A stretch of 64,000 nucleotides of DNA, taken from NCBI GenBank assembly GCA_013180625.2, contig SNVD02003282.1, positions 62,001-126,000 of the forward strand. The letters are read 5' to 3'. Below are positions 47,040-57,939 of the stretch, piece by piece. The notes under the pieces are model-generated. The model had not been told where the DNA came from and did not search any database. It saw nothing but the letters and a program-made list of their open reading frames with translations. The first letter of the stretch is position 1; each line of letters begins with the position of its first letter. Origin of the DNA: Boswellia sacra. Taxonomy: Eukaryota > Streptophyta > Magnoliopsida > Sapindales > Burseraceae. Both the position numbers and the translations under genes were made by a program.

Positions 47040-50000
47040 AACGATCTGTGGTATTTTGACAGTGGTTGTTCCGGGCACATGACTTAAAATAAATAGTTTT
47101 TGAAAGATTTTGAATTATACAGGGAAGGAAATGTCACTTATGGTGATGGCGCAAAGAGTAAGATCATTGGCAAAGACACTTTGAATGTCAAAGGCTTACC
47201 CAAATTTCAAAATGTCTTGCTAGTTGAAGGTTTGAAAGCTAATCTAATTAGTATGAGTCAAATATTTGATGACAATATGATTAATTTCACACAAAACAAA
47301 TGCATGATTTTAGACAATCTTGATAAATGCATTTTAGAAGGAAATAGGTCTTCAGATGATTGTTATTTGGTAAAAATTGCATTTCATGCTAGGATCTCTG
47401 ATTTAGAATTGTGGCACCAAAAATTAGGTCATTTAAATTACAAAGATTTGATTAAATTAATTAAGTTAGGTGCTGTAAAAGGAGTTCCTAAACTTGATGA
47501 CAAAATCAATGGAATTTGTCATGTCAAATGGGATAACAAATTAGAAGTGCACACAAATCAATCCCACATCTTAGCATATCCAAAATACTTGATTTGCTTC
47601 CTATGGATCTTATAGGTCCTATGGAAATTGAAAGCATTTCTAGTAAGAGATACATATTTGTTTGTGTGGATGACTTCTCTAGATATACTTGGGTTGATTT
47701 TATTAAAGAAAAATTTGACACTTTTGAAACTTTCAGGAATCTTTGTGTTAAGCTTTAAAACGAGCAAAATAGGAACATTGGCAAGATAGTGAGGATAAGG
47801 AGTGATCATGGCAAGGAGTTTGAAAATGTTACTATGCTAACTTTTGCAAATATCACGGAATTGAACATGAATTTTTAGCTCCCAAAACTCCTGAATAGAA
47901 TGGTATTATGGAAAGAAAAAACATAACTCGTTAAGAAATGGCTAGAGTGATGCTCAATAGCAATAAGTTAAACAAAAGGTTATGGGCTGAAGCAATAAGC
48001 ATTGATTGTTATATTTCAAATAGAGTTTTTTTAAGATCTGGTACTAACCAGACACCTTATGAAATTTTGAAAGAATGGAAACTTAATTTGAAATATTATC
48101 ATGTTTTTGGATGCAGGTGTTACATCTTAAATGATAGAGAGCAATTAGGAAAATTGGATCCGAAAAGTGATGAAGGAGTTTTTGTGGGATATGCTCAGAA
48201 TAGCAAAGCTTTTCGAGTCTATAATCTTCTAACTGAGTCAATCATGGAATTTGCAAACATAGTATTTGATGATCTGTATGATTATGCAATGTACTCACAC
48301 GAAAAAAGCATAACCAGCTTCATAAAGAATGCAAAAAGATCAGCACCAGATAGCAATAACAGTAAAAAAAATTCAGTTATGAAAGAGGAAATAGTGACGT
48401 CAGACGCAACAACGACATCTGACAACATAGGTCTAAACAGAAACTCAATTAGAAATGAAGGTGAAAGAAAAGATCCACCACTTGGATACAAAAGGCACAT
48501 TGATAAGTGTCTATTTATATATCATTTTCATATCAATTCGTCCATGTTTCTTTGCTATATTCCTTGGTATTTTTATGTTTTTGTGTGGTTTTTGATGTTT
48601 GTAGGAGTTTTGGAGGAACTTACACAAAATTGGAGTAAAACCCTTCATTTTCACCTCTGCTAGTCAACCAATTTCTTGGAGTTGATTGTATCGATATACA
48701 ATTAACCGGATAACATGCTATATACCATTGAAAAGCTCTCGAAGTCTATTTTCTGGAGAAATTTACGGTTCACGAATTTATGTAGTGTACCGAAAGTTGT
48801 GATAAAAATGGTATGAGAAGTGTATATTTGTAATTCCATATATCACTGTAGCATGTTATTAAATACGGAGCACTGTAGCAAGTTACTGTAGCAGAGTATT
48901 TAAACACATTTTAGGGTTTTATTTTCATAACTTGAAGAGGGGAAAACGTGGGAGGAGGCTGCATTTCTGGATTTCTCTCATCCCTTGGAGTTCTTGAAGG
49001 AGAAAGAAGATTTTGAAAGAGGAGGAACTACAATTCCAAGAAGAATTCATCTACAAAGAAGATTTTCAAAGAATTTGCTAAGTTCTTTCTTTCCTTTTCA
49101 ATTCTGGAATTTCTCTGTATTGTATTTGTTATTCTGATTGAATATGTGTAACTAAATCTGAATTGGTTGAGGGTGATTTCAAAGCCCTTGATATGGATTT
49201 TGTGAGTTGATTGTGTAAGAAATTGTTATCCAATTCTCTAATTGAAGTTGCTTGTATTTTCCCATATCTAATGCTTATGATTGCTTACTGATTGTATTTG
49301 GAATGGCCAACTGAATATAATCTGTTGTTGTCTATTGCTAGATTAGAAATCTTGATCCGTAATTGTCATGAATTTCCAATCATTAGTAGCAAAATTGTGA
49401 TCAGAGATTGCAATTGGAAAATACAACCTAGGTTAAATAATCCGAACTTGTGTGATTATTGCTTAGATCAACCTATCTTTCTCATCGTAATGCTTCCATT
49501 GAATTAAACTTAGAGAGCTTGTTCTAGGTTGTTTAATGGATAGAGATTAAATAAAGAGCTTGTTTTATTTAACAACAAAGTAAGGAAAGATTGGGATAAC
49601 AGAGCTTGTTGTTATCTACGGTTGATAACTTCAATGCTGTAATTGGATTACAATTCTATGTTAATTCACAAATTCATATCTTGTGGCAGAGAAAGAACCC
49701 TTAACCAAGTGTCTCTCATTGATTTTTCACTCTATTTTACTTTGTGTTGTGTTATTGTGCATTTACATTAATATTTCAATTAGTTAATCCATCAACAAAA
49801 CCCCCCCATTTACTCTGTTTTTGCTTTCGAATAACAAATTTAATTAGAATCAATCCTCGTGGGAACGATATCTTACTCATCACTTTATTACTTGTGCGAC
49901 TAGTATACTTGCTAGTTTCGAACGCATCACACATCCAACCAGCTCAATCATTGGAATCCTAGATGGAATGATGAAAACTAGGAGCAAGGTAAAAAATCAG

Positions 50001-51520
50001 GTAAGATTTGCATGTTCTATTTCATTAGTTGAACCAAAAAATGTGAAAGAAGCTTTAAAAGTAGATGTTTGGATTTAGGTAATGCAAGATGAACTTAATC
50101 AGTTTAAAAGGAATGAAGTATGGGAATTAGTTCCTAGCCTAAAAAATGTAAATTTCATTGGAACTAAATGGATATTAAAAAATAAAACTGATGAAAATGG
50201 TCAAATAGTAAGAAATAGGGCTAGGCTAGTAGCACATGGTTAAACACAAGTAGAAGACATAGACTTTGATGAAACCTTTGCACCATTAGCCAAACTTGAG
50301 TCAATCAGATTACTACTTCAATTACTTGTTTGCTTGATTTTAAATTGTACCAAATGGATGCTAAAACAACCCTTTTAAATGGCTATCTCAATGAAGAGGC
50401 TTTTGTTAAACAGCCTAAAGGATTTGAAGATCCTAAACATCCTGATTTTGTGTATAAATTGCATAAAGCTTTACATGGGTTGAAACAAGCTCCTAGAGCT
50501 TCGTATGAAAGGTTGACAAACTTTTTGATCAAGAGAGGCTATAGTAGAGGCAGCAATGATAATACTTTGTTTATCAAACATGCATCTAACTATTTTATTG
50601 TTGCTCAAGTATACGTAGATGACATTGTGTTTGGATCAACCAATAAAAGCAAAACTGATGAGTTTGTTAAGTTTATGCAAGAAGTGTTTATGATGAGCAT
50701 GGTAGGAGAATTAAATTTCTTTCTTGGATTATAATTAAGCAAATGAATGATGGGATATTCATATCTCAATCAAAATAGGCTAGAAAACCTTGTAAAGAAA
50801 TTTGGACTTGAGAATGCAAAACCAATGAAAACTCTCATCAATACTAACCTGAAACTTTTAAAAGACAATGCAGGAAAAAAGGTTGATGTAAGTTTATATA
50901 GAAGTGTCATTGGCAGTTTGTTATACCTCATAGCAAGTAGATCAGGCTTGTGTTTTAGTGTAGGACTTTGTGCAAGATTTCAAGCAATCAAAGAGTCACA
51001 CCTTACAGCAGCTAAAAGAATCATCAGATATGTACATGTAACCTATGATTGTGGGACATAGTTTTCTAAAGGTATAAATGATTGTCTTACAGGGTTTAGT
51101 GATGCTGACTGGGTAGAAAATGCAAAGGATAGGAAGAGCGCATCATATTGATGTTTTTATCTTGGTACTAACTTAGTTTCTTGACACAACAAAAAGCAGA
51201 AATCCATCTCTTTGTCTACTGCAGAAGCTGAATACATAGCAGCAGGAAGTTGTTGCACACAACTACTTTGGATGAAGCAAATGCTAAGTGATTATGGTAT
51301 TGAACAAAAACCTATAACTGTGTTTTGTGATAATATTAGTGTTATAAACATTTTCAAAAATCTAGTTCAACATTCTAGAACAAAACACATTGACATAAGA
51401 TGCAATTTTATAAAGGAGCTTGTAGAGTCTAAGGTGATACACTTTGAATACATCTCTACTGATAAACAATTAACTGACTTGTTTATTAAGACGTTGGATA
51501 TAACAAATTTGAGAATCTAA
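47040..51520 (+). pseudogene. Copia pol (protease, integrase, RT, RNase H), broken and split by a solo LTR
   Basis: Order is normal. Protease DSGCSGHMT at about 47058. GAG-pre-integrase ISDLELWHQKLGHLNYKDL. Integrase core about 47600-47940, with FVCVDDFSRYTWVDF and IRSDHGKEFEN, has stops where the third catalytic region should be clean. A 241-codon frame (47938-48663) carries the integrase C-terminus until the solo LTR cuts in at 48500. After it, reverse transcriptase resumes: NEVWELVPS, an in-frame stop after ARLVAHG, then [12 protein letters not shown] at about 50610. RNase H (STAEAEYIAAGSC, KHIDIRCNFIKELV) ends at 51520. Many stops and shifts make it inactive. Confidence 0.85.
48501..49929. 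mobile_element. Solo LTR (1429 bp), copy 2
   Basis: Starts TGATAAGTGTC, ends GAACGCATCA, with the 5-bp duplication CACAT at 48496-48500 and 49930-49934. Same family as 31562-32977, with scattered substitutions and small indels between the two. It splits the pol frame of the SIRE-type Copia between integrase and reverse transcriptase. No full-length parent of this LTR family is in the window. Confidence 0.93.
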
Positions 51521-52394
51521 GAAAGGCCTTAAGCATCTATCAGTTTTCTGAATAAGCAATGCTTTTTGTTTTATTAATTATATCTACAATATCATAAGTT
51601 TTCTTCTAATTAAGCATGTGGAAGTTGTAATATAAAACTGTGTGAATGTTAAGATACTGGTTTAAAATGAAAAATACAGAGAGGGCTACCAATATATGAT
51701 GTCTGAAAGCCATCATTGAGAGTAACCTCAGGGCATCTAAGAAATATTATGAGATCATCCACTCAAATGAAAAGGGCTATCTCTATATTGTGTGAAAGTT
51801 GCTGTATTTATTTTATAATCCAATGTAATTTATTCTTTATGAATATGTCAAAATGATATTTTTGACATCTCATTTGAGTGAAAAATAAAGGTAAATAGCT
51901 TTCATATGAAGATTATAAATAGTTCTGAAATATGTTTCTTTAGAATTATTCATATGATGTCTAGATATTGTTGTTACGTTAAATACAATTGTTTTCTATT
52001 ATGTTTTTATATTATACGATGCTTTTTATGCCTAACTGAAATTTGACTTGTTGTGTGTCCATGTGTCAAAATGTCATGCCAACTTTATTGGATTAAAGGG
52101 GAGAAACTTCAGTGGCAGGAATCCTAACTATATTAGAATTCCTTATTTTAATGGAAATCAAATTTTGAAATTTTCTCATTAATGATATTAATGAAATGGT
52201 TTTGGAAAAGGAATTAAAATTTAAAATTTATGAGAAACAGAATTGTATTAAAACCCAGTTTCCTCCCAAGCATATCACAAACATAATTGGAGCCCTTTTT
52301 GTTCATATCACAATCGATCAGCTTTACATCCATTCTCTCTCTTGTCTCGCTCTCTCTGTTCTAGCAAAACACTTGTAGTTCTCAAACCCTAACA
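51521..52394 (+). other. Spacer between pol and the extra ORF of the SIRE-type Copia
   Basis: About 870 bp without coding sequence. It ends in a CT-rich leader (CTCTCTCTTGTCTCGCTC near 52336) and a start context AACAATGGC, which looks like a plant 5' UTR. This suggests the downstream ORF had its own promoter or was expressed from a separate transcript. Confidence 0.4.
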
Positions 52395-52844
52395 ATGGCA
52401 TCCTCATCTGAATATGCGAAGACCACCAGTGGTACATCTTCCTCAAACAATTCTAGTCACAATAGTAATGACAACTCTCAGTCGTGTCAGTCTCAACAAC
52501 AACATGCAGAGATCCCGATTGATCCTGCAATGAGTGAAGATGAGTCAATTCCTGTCAAGCGAATGAAGGACAAAGTGAAACCAAAGCTCAACAAGTTCCT
52601 CACAACAGCTGTCAAACAAAATTTCTTGAAGTACACATCAAGAAAGTTTAGGGTTTAGGGTTTAGGGGAGGGGGAGAAAAATTTTCTCTCAATTAGGGTC
52701 GCCGGAGTTACTGTTCACTCCGGCCAATTTGCGAATCAGCCTTTCAAATCTACATATGTTGTAGATCGGGATATCCTGAGACAAATTTTCTTCTAGGTCG
52801 CCCTCAGTTTCCGTCAGAAAAACGGTTAAAATTACAAAAAAAGG

Positions 52845-53260
52845 TTTCGGATTTCACTATTCATCATCGACGGCGGGCGAGTGGGATGCCACCTTTGCCA
52901 TCATCGTGTTGGTCTTGACTCGATCTACAAGTTTTCCTTCATCAGCACCACCAGATTCGCGCCGCAACACCTCCGTTCTAGGCCACAAAGTTTCGGATTT
53001 TTTACTATTCACCGCCGCCCGCCGCTGTCACCGGCGAGTGGCATCTCACCTCCATCAAATTCTTGTAGATCAGGCGACGTTCTACAAGTTTCCCTTCATC
53101 AATACCGCCAGATTCGCGCCACAACACCTCCGTTCAAGGCCTCAAAGTTTCGGATTTACTATTCATCGCCACCTCTTGCCGGAAAACGGCGAGTTGTATC
53201 TCACCTTCGCTACCATCTAGTAGATCGGGCAACACTGACCAACTTTTCCTTCTTGGCCGT
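52845..53260 (+). repeat. Tandem units in the LINE 5' leader
   Basis: TTTCGGATTT followed by ACTATTCA/C begins units at 52845, 52991 and 53148, giving periods of 146 and 157 bp. Shared blocks include CTACAAGTTT, CCAGATTCGCGCC and CAACACCTCCGTTC. The second and third units are the most alike. The layout recalls the tandem promoter monomers of mouse L1, but promoter activity here is only a possibility. Confidence 0.75.
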
Positions 53261-53557
53261 CATCTGATTCCAACCAGAAACCCCTCAAATCGCCGCTTCT
53301 TCAATTCGAATTTTACTGTTCACCGCGGTGGTTACTATTCAATACCGGATACACTGTTCATCAGCCCCACCCAGATTGTTCTTCAGGTTATTTCATACAA
53401 CTTTGCCTCTTGGTCGATTTCCTGATTCCTTGCGGATTATCTTTTTTAAAGATGTGACGACGACTTTGGAAGCCAAGCCGCTTCGGTGCCTGGTTTGCTT
53501 TCGTTTTTCCATCTCTTTTTTATGAGTTTGCATTGTATTTGATTTGTAATTCACTTG

Positions 53558-54694
53558 ATGGATCCATCCAAGACAACTACTGGCTCTTAGGCTAATAAAA
53601 TCAAGATTACTGACTCGAGTACCCGATGCAAATTGAGTCCGGTTACTCCTAAGAAACCGGGTACAATCCTTGAGATTCCAGATGAGATTGTCGACGAGAA
53701 TTTAGCCGAATGGCGTAGATGTCTTGTTGGCTTCTTTCCGGGATATGTGATGCCCTTCCATGCTGCACGTTCGATGGCGATGCGTGCATGGAAATCTAGT
53801 GGTCTTGAGGACGTCCGTTCCACGGATAAGGGATTTCTCATCTTCCGTTTTAGAACTGAGGATGAGGTACATGCAATCATTGCTCGCGGTCCTTGGATGT
53901 TTGGAGGTAAATTCATTTACCTGCAGCAATGGCATCCGCATCTGGATTTCAATCTTACAGCATTCCGGACACTACCAGTTTGGATCCGTTTGTATGGCCT
54001 GCCGTTTCCTTTGTGGACAGCCAAAGGCCTTAGCATTATCTCCAGCATGATTGGAGAACCTCAATCTTGTGATAAGGCGACTTCTGATCTATCTAGATTA
54101 GAGTATGCGAGGGTTTGTGTTTTTATTGATGCAAGACGCCCTCGAGTTAAGAACTTTGAGTTCAGGTGCAAACTCTCTCCAGAGCCCATCAAAATTCAAG
54201 TTGAATATGAGTGGACTCCAAAACATTGCCCCAAATGTTGCCAGTTTGATCATCGTTGTCCAGAACCGGTAAAGACTTCAAGTCCAGATAAGAATGAGGC
54301 TAGCACCTCTGATAGTACCCCTTTGAGAAAAGAAAAGGATGTGACCAAGGTCACTGATTGCACCAAAATAGTTGCTATCCCAGAAGTTTCTGCAATGCAA
54401 GTTGAGCCTCCGAAGGCTACTACACTTCCGAGTGCAGAGTCAGTTTCAGATTCTGATTCTCCATCTCCTTTTGCGACCGACGAGGGTAGACTTTTGGGCA
54501 CTATCAAATGTTCTACAAATCGTGAGGCATCTATTTCCTCAGGGCGGATACCTACTGAGTCTTCTCCCACTCGTTTTGAGCCTTTGATTGGGCTCAGTGA
54601 GGATGATCAACCTGATAGGATTGACCATACCCATTTGGACACCCCAGCTACCCCGGTAAAGAAGGGTAAGAAGAAGAAAAACAAGAAGGGTTAA
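53558..54694 (+). pseudogene. LINE ORF1 (DUF4283 plus zinc knuckle), early stop
   Basis: An ATG at 53558 opens MDPSKTTTGS, then TAG at codon 11 (53588-53590). The same frame is then open to 54694. The body has a DUF4283 domain (about 53660-54130; GFLIFRFRTEDEVHAIIARG, PVWIRLYGLPF), then HCPKCCQFDHRC, a short form of the CCHC knuckle, and a Ser/Thr-rich tail ending in a Lys run (KKGKKKKNKKG). Plant LINE ORF1 proteins bind RNA and accompany the element's transcript. The next ATG after the stop is at 53750, inside DUF4283, so a normal N-terminus can no longer be made unless the stop is read through. Confidence 0.75.
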
Positions 54695-55347
54695 AGCTCT
54701 TGTATTTTTATGTTTTAGACCGTTTGTGATAATTTCTCTTTTATGTTGTTAAGGTCGTTTGTGGCTTTTTTACTTTGTTTAGGCCGCTTGTGGCCTTCAT
54801 TTTCTATCTTTTTGTTTGATTGTATGTTTGGACTTTACGTCCTTTTGTAATTTTTGGGGTATGCCCCTCGGATTTTTATATATTATAAATTTTTTGGATT
54901 TATATTACTAAGTAACTTTTCCAAAAAAAAAACATCAAGAAAGTTACAGATTGAAAGGCCAGTGAAGGTAACCGACTTCAACAAGTATGGCCTAAGTGAA
55001 CTACTTGAGTCCATTTACTGGGCTACAATGATAAACAACTTCTTACCCATTGTTAAGTCTTTGATTCAAGAATTTTATGTGAATATAACTACTTCAATTG
55101 ATGACCCAAAGAGCTTTCATTATCACAAAGTGTATTGTAGAGGAAAATTTGTGAAATTTTCACCGAATGTCATCAACTCTTTCTTTGATATACCCATTGC
55201 TAGTTTGCACTCTGTTGAAGAAAACTTTGATATGGCGATTATTCTTAAACAATTGACAGATGGAAGTGATTTAGTTTGGAACCCGAGAGATGACATTGAT
55301 TAATAATACCTTAGAAAGAAATATAGGGTTTTGCATAAGATTGCAGA

Positions 55348-55560
55348 CACTACAAGAATTTTTTGTATATTTGTCACTTTGCAATTTTTTTATTTGACGG
55401 TTTTTAAAAAAAGTGAGAAATATAACACTAATCTAGAAGTCAAACCTGGTTATTCAACTTATTTGTCACTTTTTTTCTTTATTGAATTAATATTTATCAT
55501 ATTTTTATAAAACTGTGACAAGTTTCGCTACAAAAAAAATATAGATATAGTTAGAAATAA
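55348..55560. mobile_element. CACTA-like terminus (left end only)
   Basis: CACTACAAGAATTTTTTG is the classic plant CACTA (EnSpm) end. About 150 bp inward, AACTGTGACAAGTTTCGCTACAAAAA resembles subterminal repeats of such elements in inverted form. No opposite end (TTCTTGTAGTG) was found before the next element, so extent and autonomy are unknown. It interrupts the extra ORF of the upstream Copia. Confidence 0.55.
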
Positions 55561-56051
55561 AATTTTTGAATATAAAGAACTCAACTAATTTTAAAAATTT
55601 AAGTAATATGAAAATTTGAAAATTTTAAGTATTTTTAATATTAAATATAGATATATTAGATTTAAAATTTTTGAAAATAAAATTTAATTAATACTAAGAT
55701 TTTAAATGTTTAATTTTTCAATATTAAATATTTTATTAAAATAATATAATTTTATAGTAAAATATAGATAAATCATAAGTTATAATATTTATTTAATAAA
55801 ATTCAATCCTAAATTAAGCATAGCCTAAATATAGATGTGTTTAATATCAAATGAAAATGACGTCGTTTTGCATTTTGTTAGGTGTGCAATTCAACCTTAA
55901 ATTGAGCATAGCTCAACTCTCAATCTTCTACCAATTTCGCTGCTCCTTCAACACCGCCAGGTGATTTTCGACAGCTCCATAGCTCCCCTCCTCTGCCGCT
56001 CCAAGCTTCCCTCTTTTGCCATCGCGGCATCGCTGTTCCCTGCGTCCACTG
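55561..56051. other. Upstream flank of the PDV1-like gene, left of the Copia insertion
   Basis: AT-rich to about 55850, then a CT-rich, GC-richer stretch (55930-56051) with the character of a plant 5' leader. It continues directly, minus one 5-bp duplication, at 62961. The boundary with the CACTA-like sequence is not visible. Confidence 0.4.
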
Positions 56052-57698
56052 TGTTGACCCAGGTATGACAACCCAAGAGGGGGGGTGAATTGGGTTTTAT
56101 TTATCAAAACGAATTTATAAAACTTTTCTTGAAAGATAAAAATTATTTCACTTTTTCTTTTGAGAATAGAAGTGAAGAAGATGAAAATAGAAGTTATCTA
56201 AGATGCAATCAAGAGAATAGCAATAATAAATAATCTCAAGTGCAAGTAAATGTAAAGAGTATAGGGATAGAGAGAGTGCAAACTCAATTTACGTGGTTCG
56301 GCAAACCTTGCCTACGTCCACGGGCTCCTAGCTCCTCCACAAGCTAGGCTTTCCACTAAGTTGTAGAATACTTTACAACTTGCTTGATGAACAACTTCAC
56401 CAAGACTTTTTTCCTTCAACTCTTGATAACACCACACCAAGAGTTCTTCTTGATGAACAACCTCACCAAGGAAAGAGTTCTCTCAAGGATATCTTTTATC
56501 CTTTACAAGAAGATCTCACTCTCACACAATATAAGAACAAAGAAAAGTTTTTACAACAAAAGTACAACTCTCTTCAAAGAGTAGATAAAGAATATAAAAG
56601 CTCTATAAACTTGATATTTCTCTTGGCTTTTTTGCTTGATAAAATGCTTCTCTTGCACTTGTTGAATGCATGGGAGAATGGCTCCTTTTATAGGCAAATG
56701 AGATGAACTTAATCAAGTGAAGACACCATCTCCAAATTTTCTGCCCACCATAAAAACCGTAATTTTATCTGCCATTTTTGTCAATGTTTCGTTTGAAATT
56801 TGAAAATCTGTAAAACATAAAAGATCTGCATATTTGAAAAAGCTTTCCAACGCATCAAGAATCAAGTCATTTAGATATCTGTAGCTCAAGATATGACCAA
56901 AACACCATTTGGTGCTCATGTGACTTGATTTTTCCTCCATGTGTCAGTCCACCGAATTGAATGATAATTCTGTCAGTCTTTCGTTTGAAATTTGAATTTC
57001 TTTAAAACATAAAAGATCTTCATATTTGAATAAGCTTTCCAAAACATTAAGATTCAAAGAATTTGGATATCTCTATCTTAAGATATGGCCAAAACACCAT
57101 TCGGTGCTCATGTGAGTTGATTTTTCTTCTCTGTGTCAGTCCACCGAATTGCATGTCAATTATGTCGGCCTTCCATTTGAAATTGAATTTCTTCAAAAAA
57201 TATGAAATGTGCCCCATTAAGTCATCTTTCTAATGCCTAAGGAATCAAGTCATTTTGATTTTTCTAGCTCAAGATATGTCCAAAAGAGTATTCGTGCTCA
57301 TGTCAGCTGCTTCCATTTGTCTTTCAACTTGCATGATGATTTGGACGCCTTACACTTAAAATTTGAATTTCTTTAAAACATATGAAATGTTATAAATTGA
57401 GTAAGCTTTCCAAAGGCTCAAGAATCAGTAATTTGGCATTTGTAGAGAAATATATGACCAATTGATTAAACATTGCTCATGTGTCACATTCCTTGAATCA
57501 AACCTTGTTCTTAAACTTTGGTGCCTTTAACATGTAGTCTTCTCCTTAGCTTCAACACTTCATTTTAATAAGCCTTTTCTTGATTTGACAATTATTTCAA
57601 TGATATTACTCTTGCACATAAATAAACATGTTAGTAAATCTCAATTAATCAATGTGTATTGTTATCATCAAAATTATCATGTAGCCTTAGGGCTAACA
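56052..57698 (-). repeat. 3' LTR of the integrase-less Copia
   Basis: 1647 bp, TGTTGACCCAGG to AGGGCTAACA on the plus strand. It contains repeated blocks of about 170 bp built on AAGCTTTCCAA, CAAGATATG(G/A)CCAAA and GGTGCTCATGT, an internal LTR tandem repeat of about four units (roughly 56760-57480). Confidence 0.92.
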
Positions 57699-57700
57699 AT

Positions 57701-57714
57701 CTCCCCCTTTTTGA
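57701..57714 (-). promoter_or_regulatory. Polypurine tract of the integrase-less Copia
   Basis: Minus strand AAAAAGGGGGAG, two bases from the 3' LTR. Confidence 0.75.
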
Positions 57715-57939
57715 TGATGACAAACCATTGATTGCTTTCAAATATAATCTAAAATCAAGAATGAAAATAAAATCAACAATAAGCAAAAAGAATGGCACTT
57801 GTTATGAATATAAGCAATCCAACTATTTCTCCCCCTTTTGTTATCATCAAAAAGATGTAATCAAATTAATTACTCCCCCTAAATATATTCTCCCCCTTAA
57901 CATATGTTACCATTCAAAGATTATCAAATAAAAGAAAAA

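Larger units (their letters stand above)
52649..54931 (+). mobile_element. LINE with ORF1 only (2283 bp), 14-bp target duplication
   Basis: Direct repeats ACATCAAGAAAGTT flank it (52635-52648, 54932-54945). It ends in a short A-tail after CTTTTCC. It begins with three TTTAGGG units, has a GC-rich leader with repeated units, then a plant LINE ORF1, then a T-rich 3' UTR. There is no endonuclease or reverse transcriptase ORF between ORF1 and the tail. Long variable target duplications and an A-tail indicate target-primed reverse transcription. Because both ends are present, the loss of ORF2 is internal rather than the usual 5' truncation. Confidence 0.88.
52395..55345 (+). pseudogene. Extra ORF downstream of Copia pol (putative plant transposon protein domain), split by a LINE
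   Basis: Left part 52395-52648 (Ser/Asn/Gln-rich N-terminus, then FLKYTSRK) and right part 54946-55303 (LQIERPVKVTDFNKYGLS, IQEFYVNI, VYCRGKFVKFSPNVINSFF) read in one frame once the LINE and one copy of its 14-bp duplication are disregarded, giving 203 codons. The sequence resembles the putative plant transposon protein domain (Pfam Transposase_32), which occurs in extra ORFs of large plant retrotransposons, often in the env position. Two stops follow at 55301-55306, after which the same frame still reads YLRKKYRVLHKIADT up to the CACTA terminus at 55348, so the protein was once longer. Its function is unknown. Confidence 0.7.

Noticed and set aside
52647..52667. Interstitial telomere repeat
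   Set aside because: Only three TTTAGGG units, placed exactly at the 5' edge of the LINE, so it is better explained as element or junction sequence.
52881..53525. Open frames in the LINE leader
   Set aside because: They lie in the GC-rich tandem units upstream of ORF1, overlap each other in different phases, and repeat with the units.
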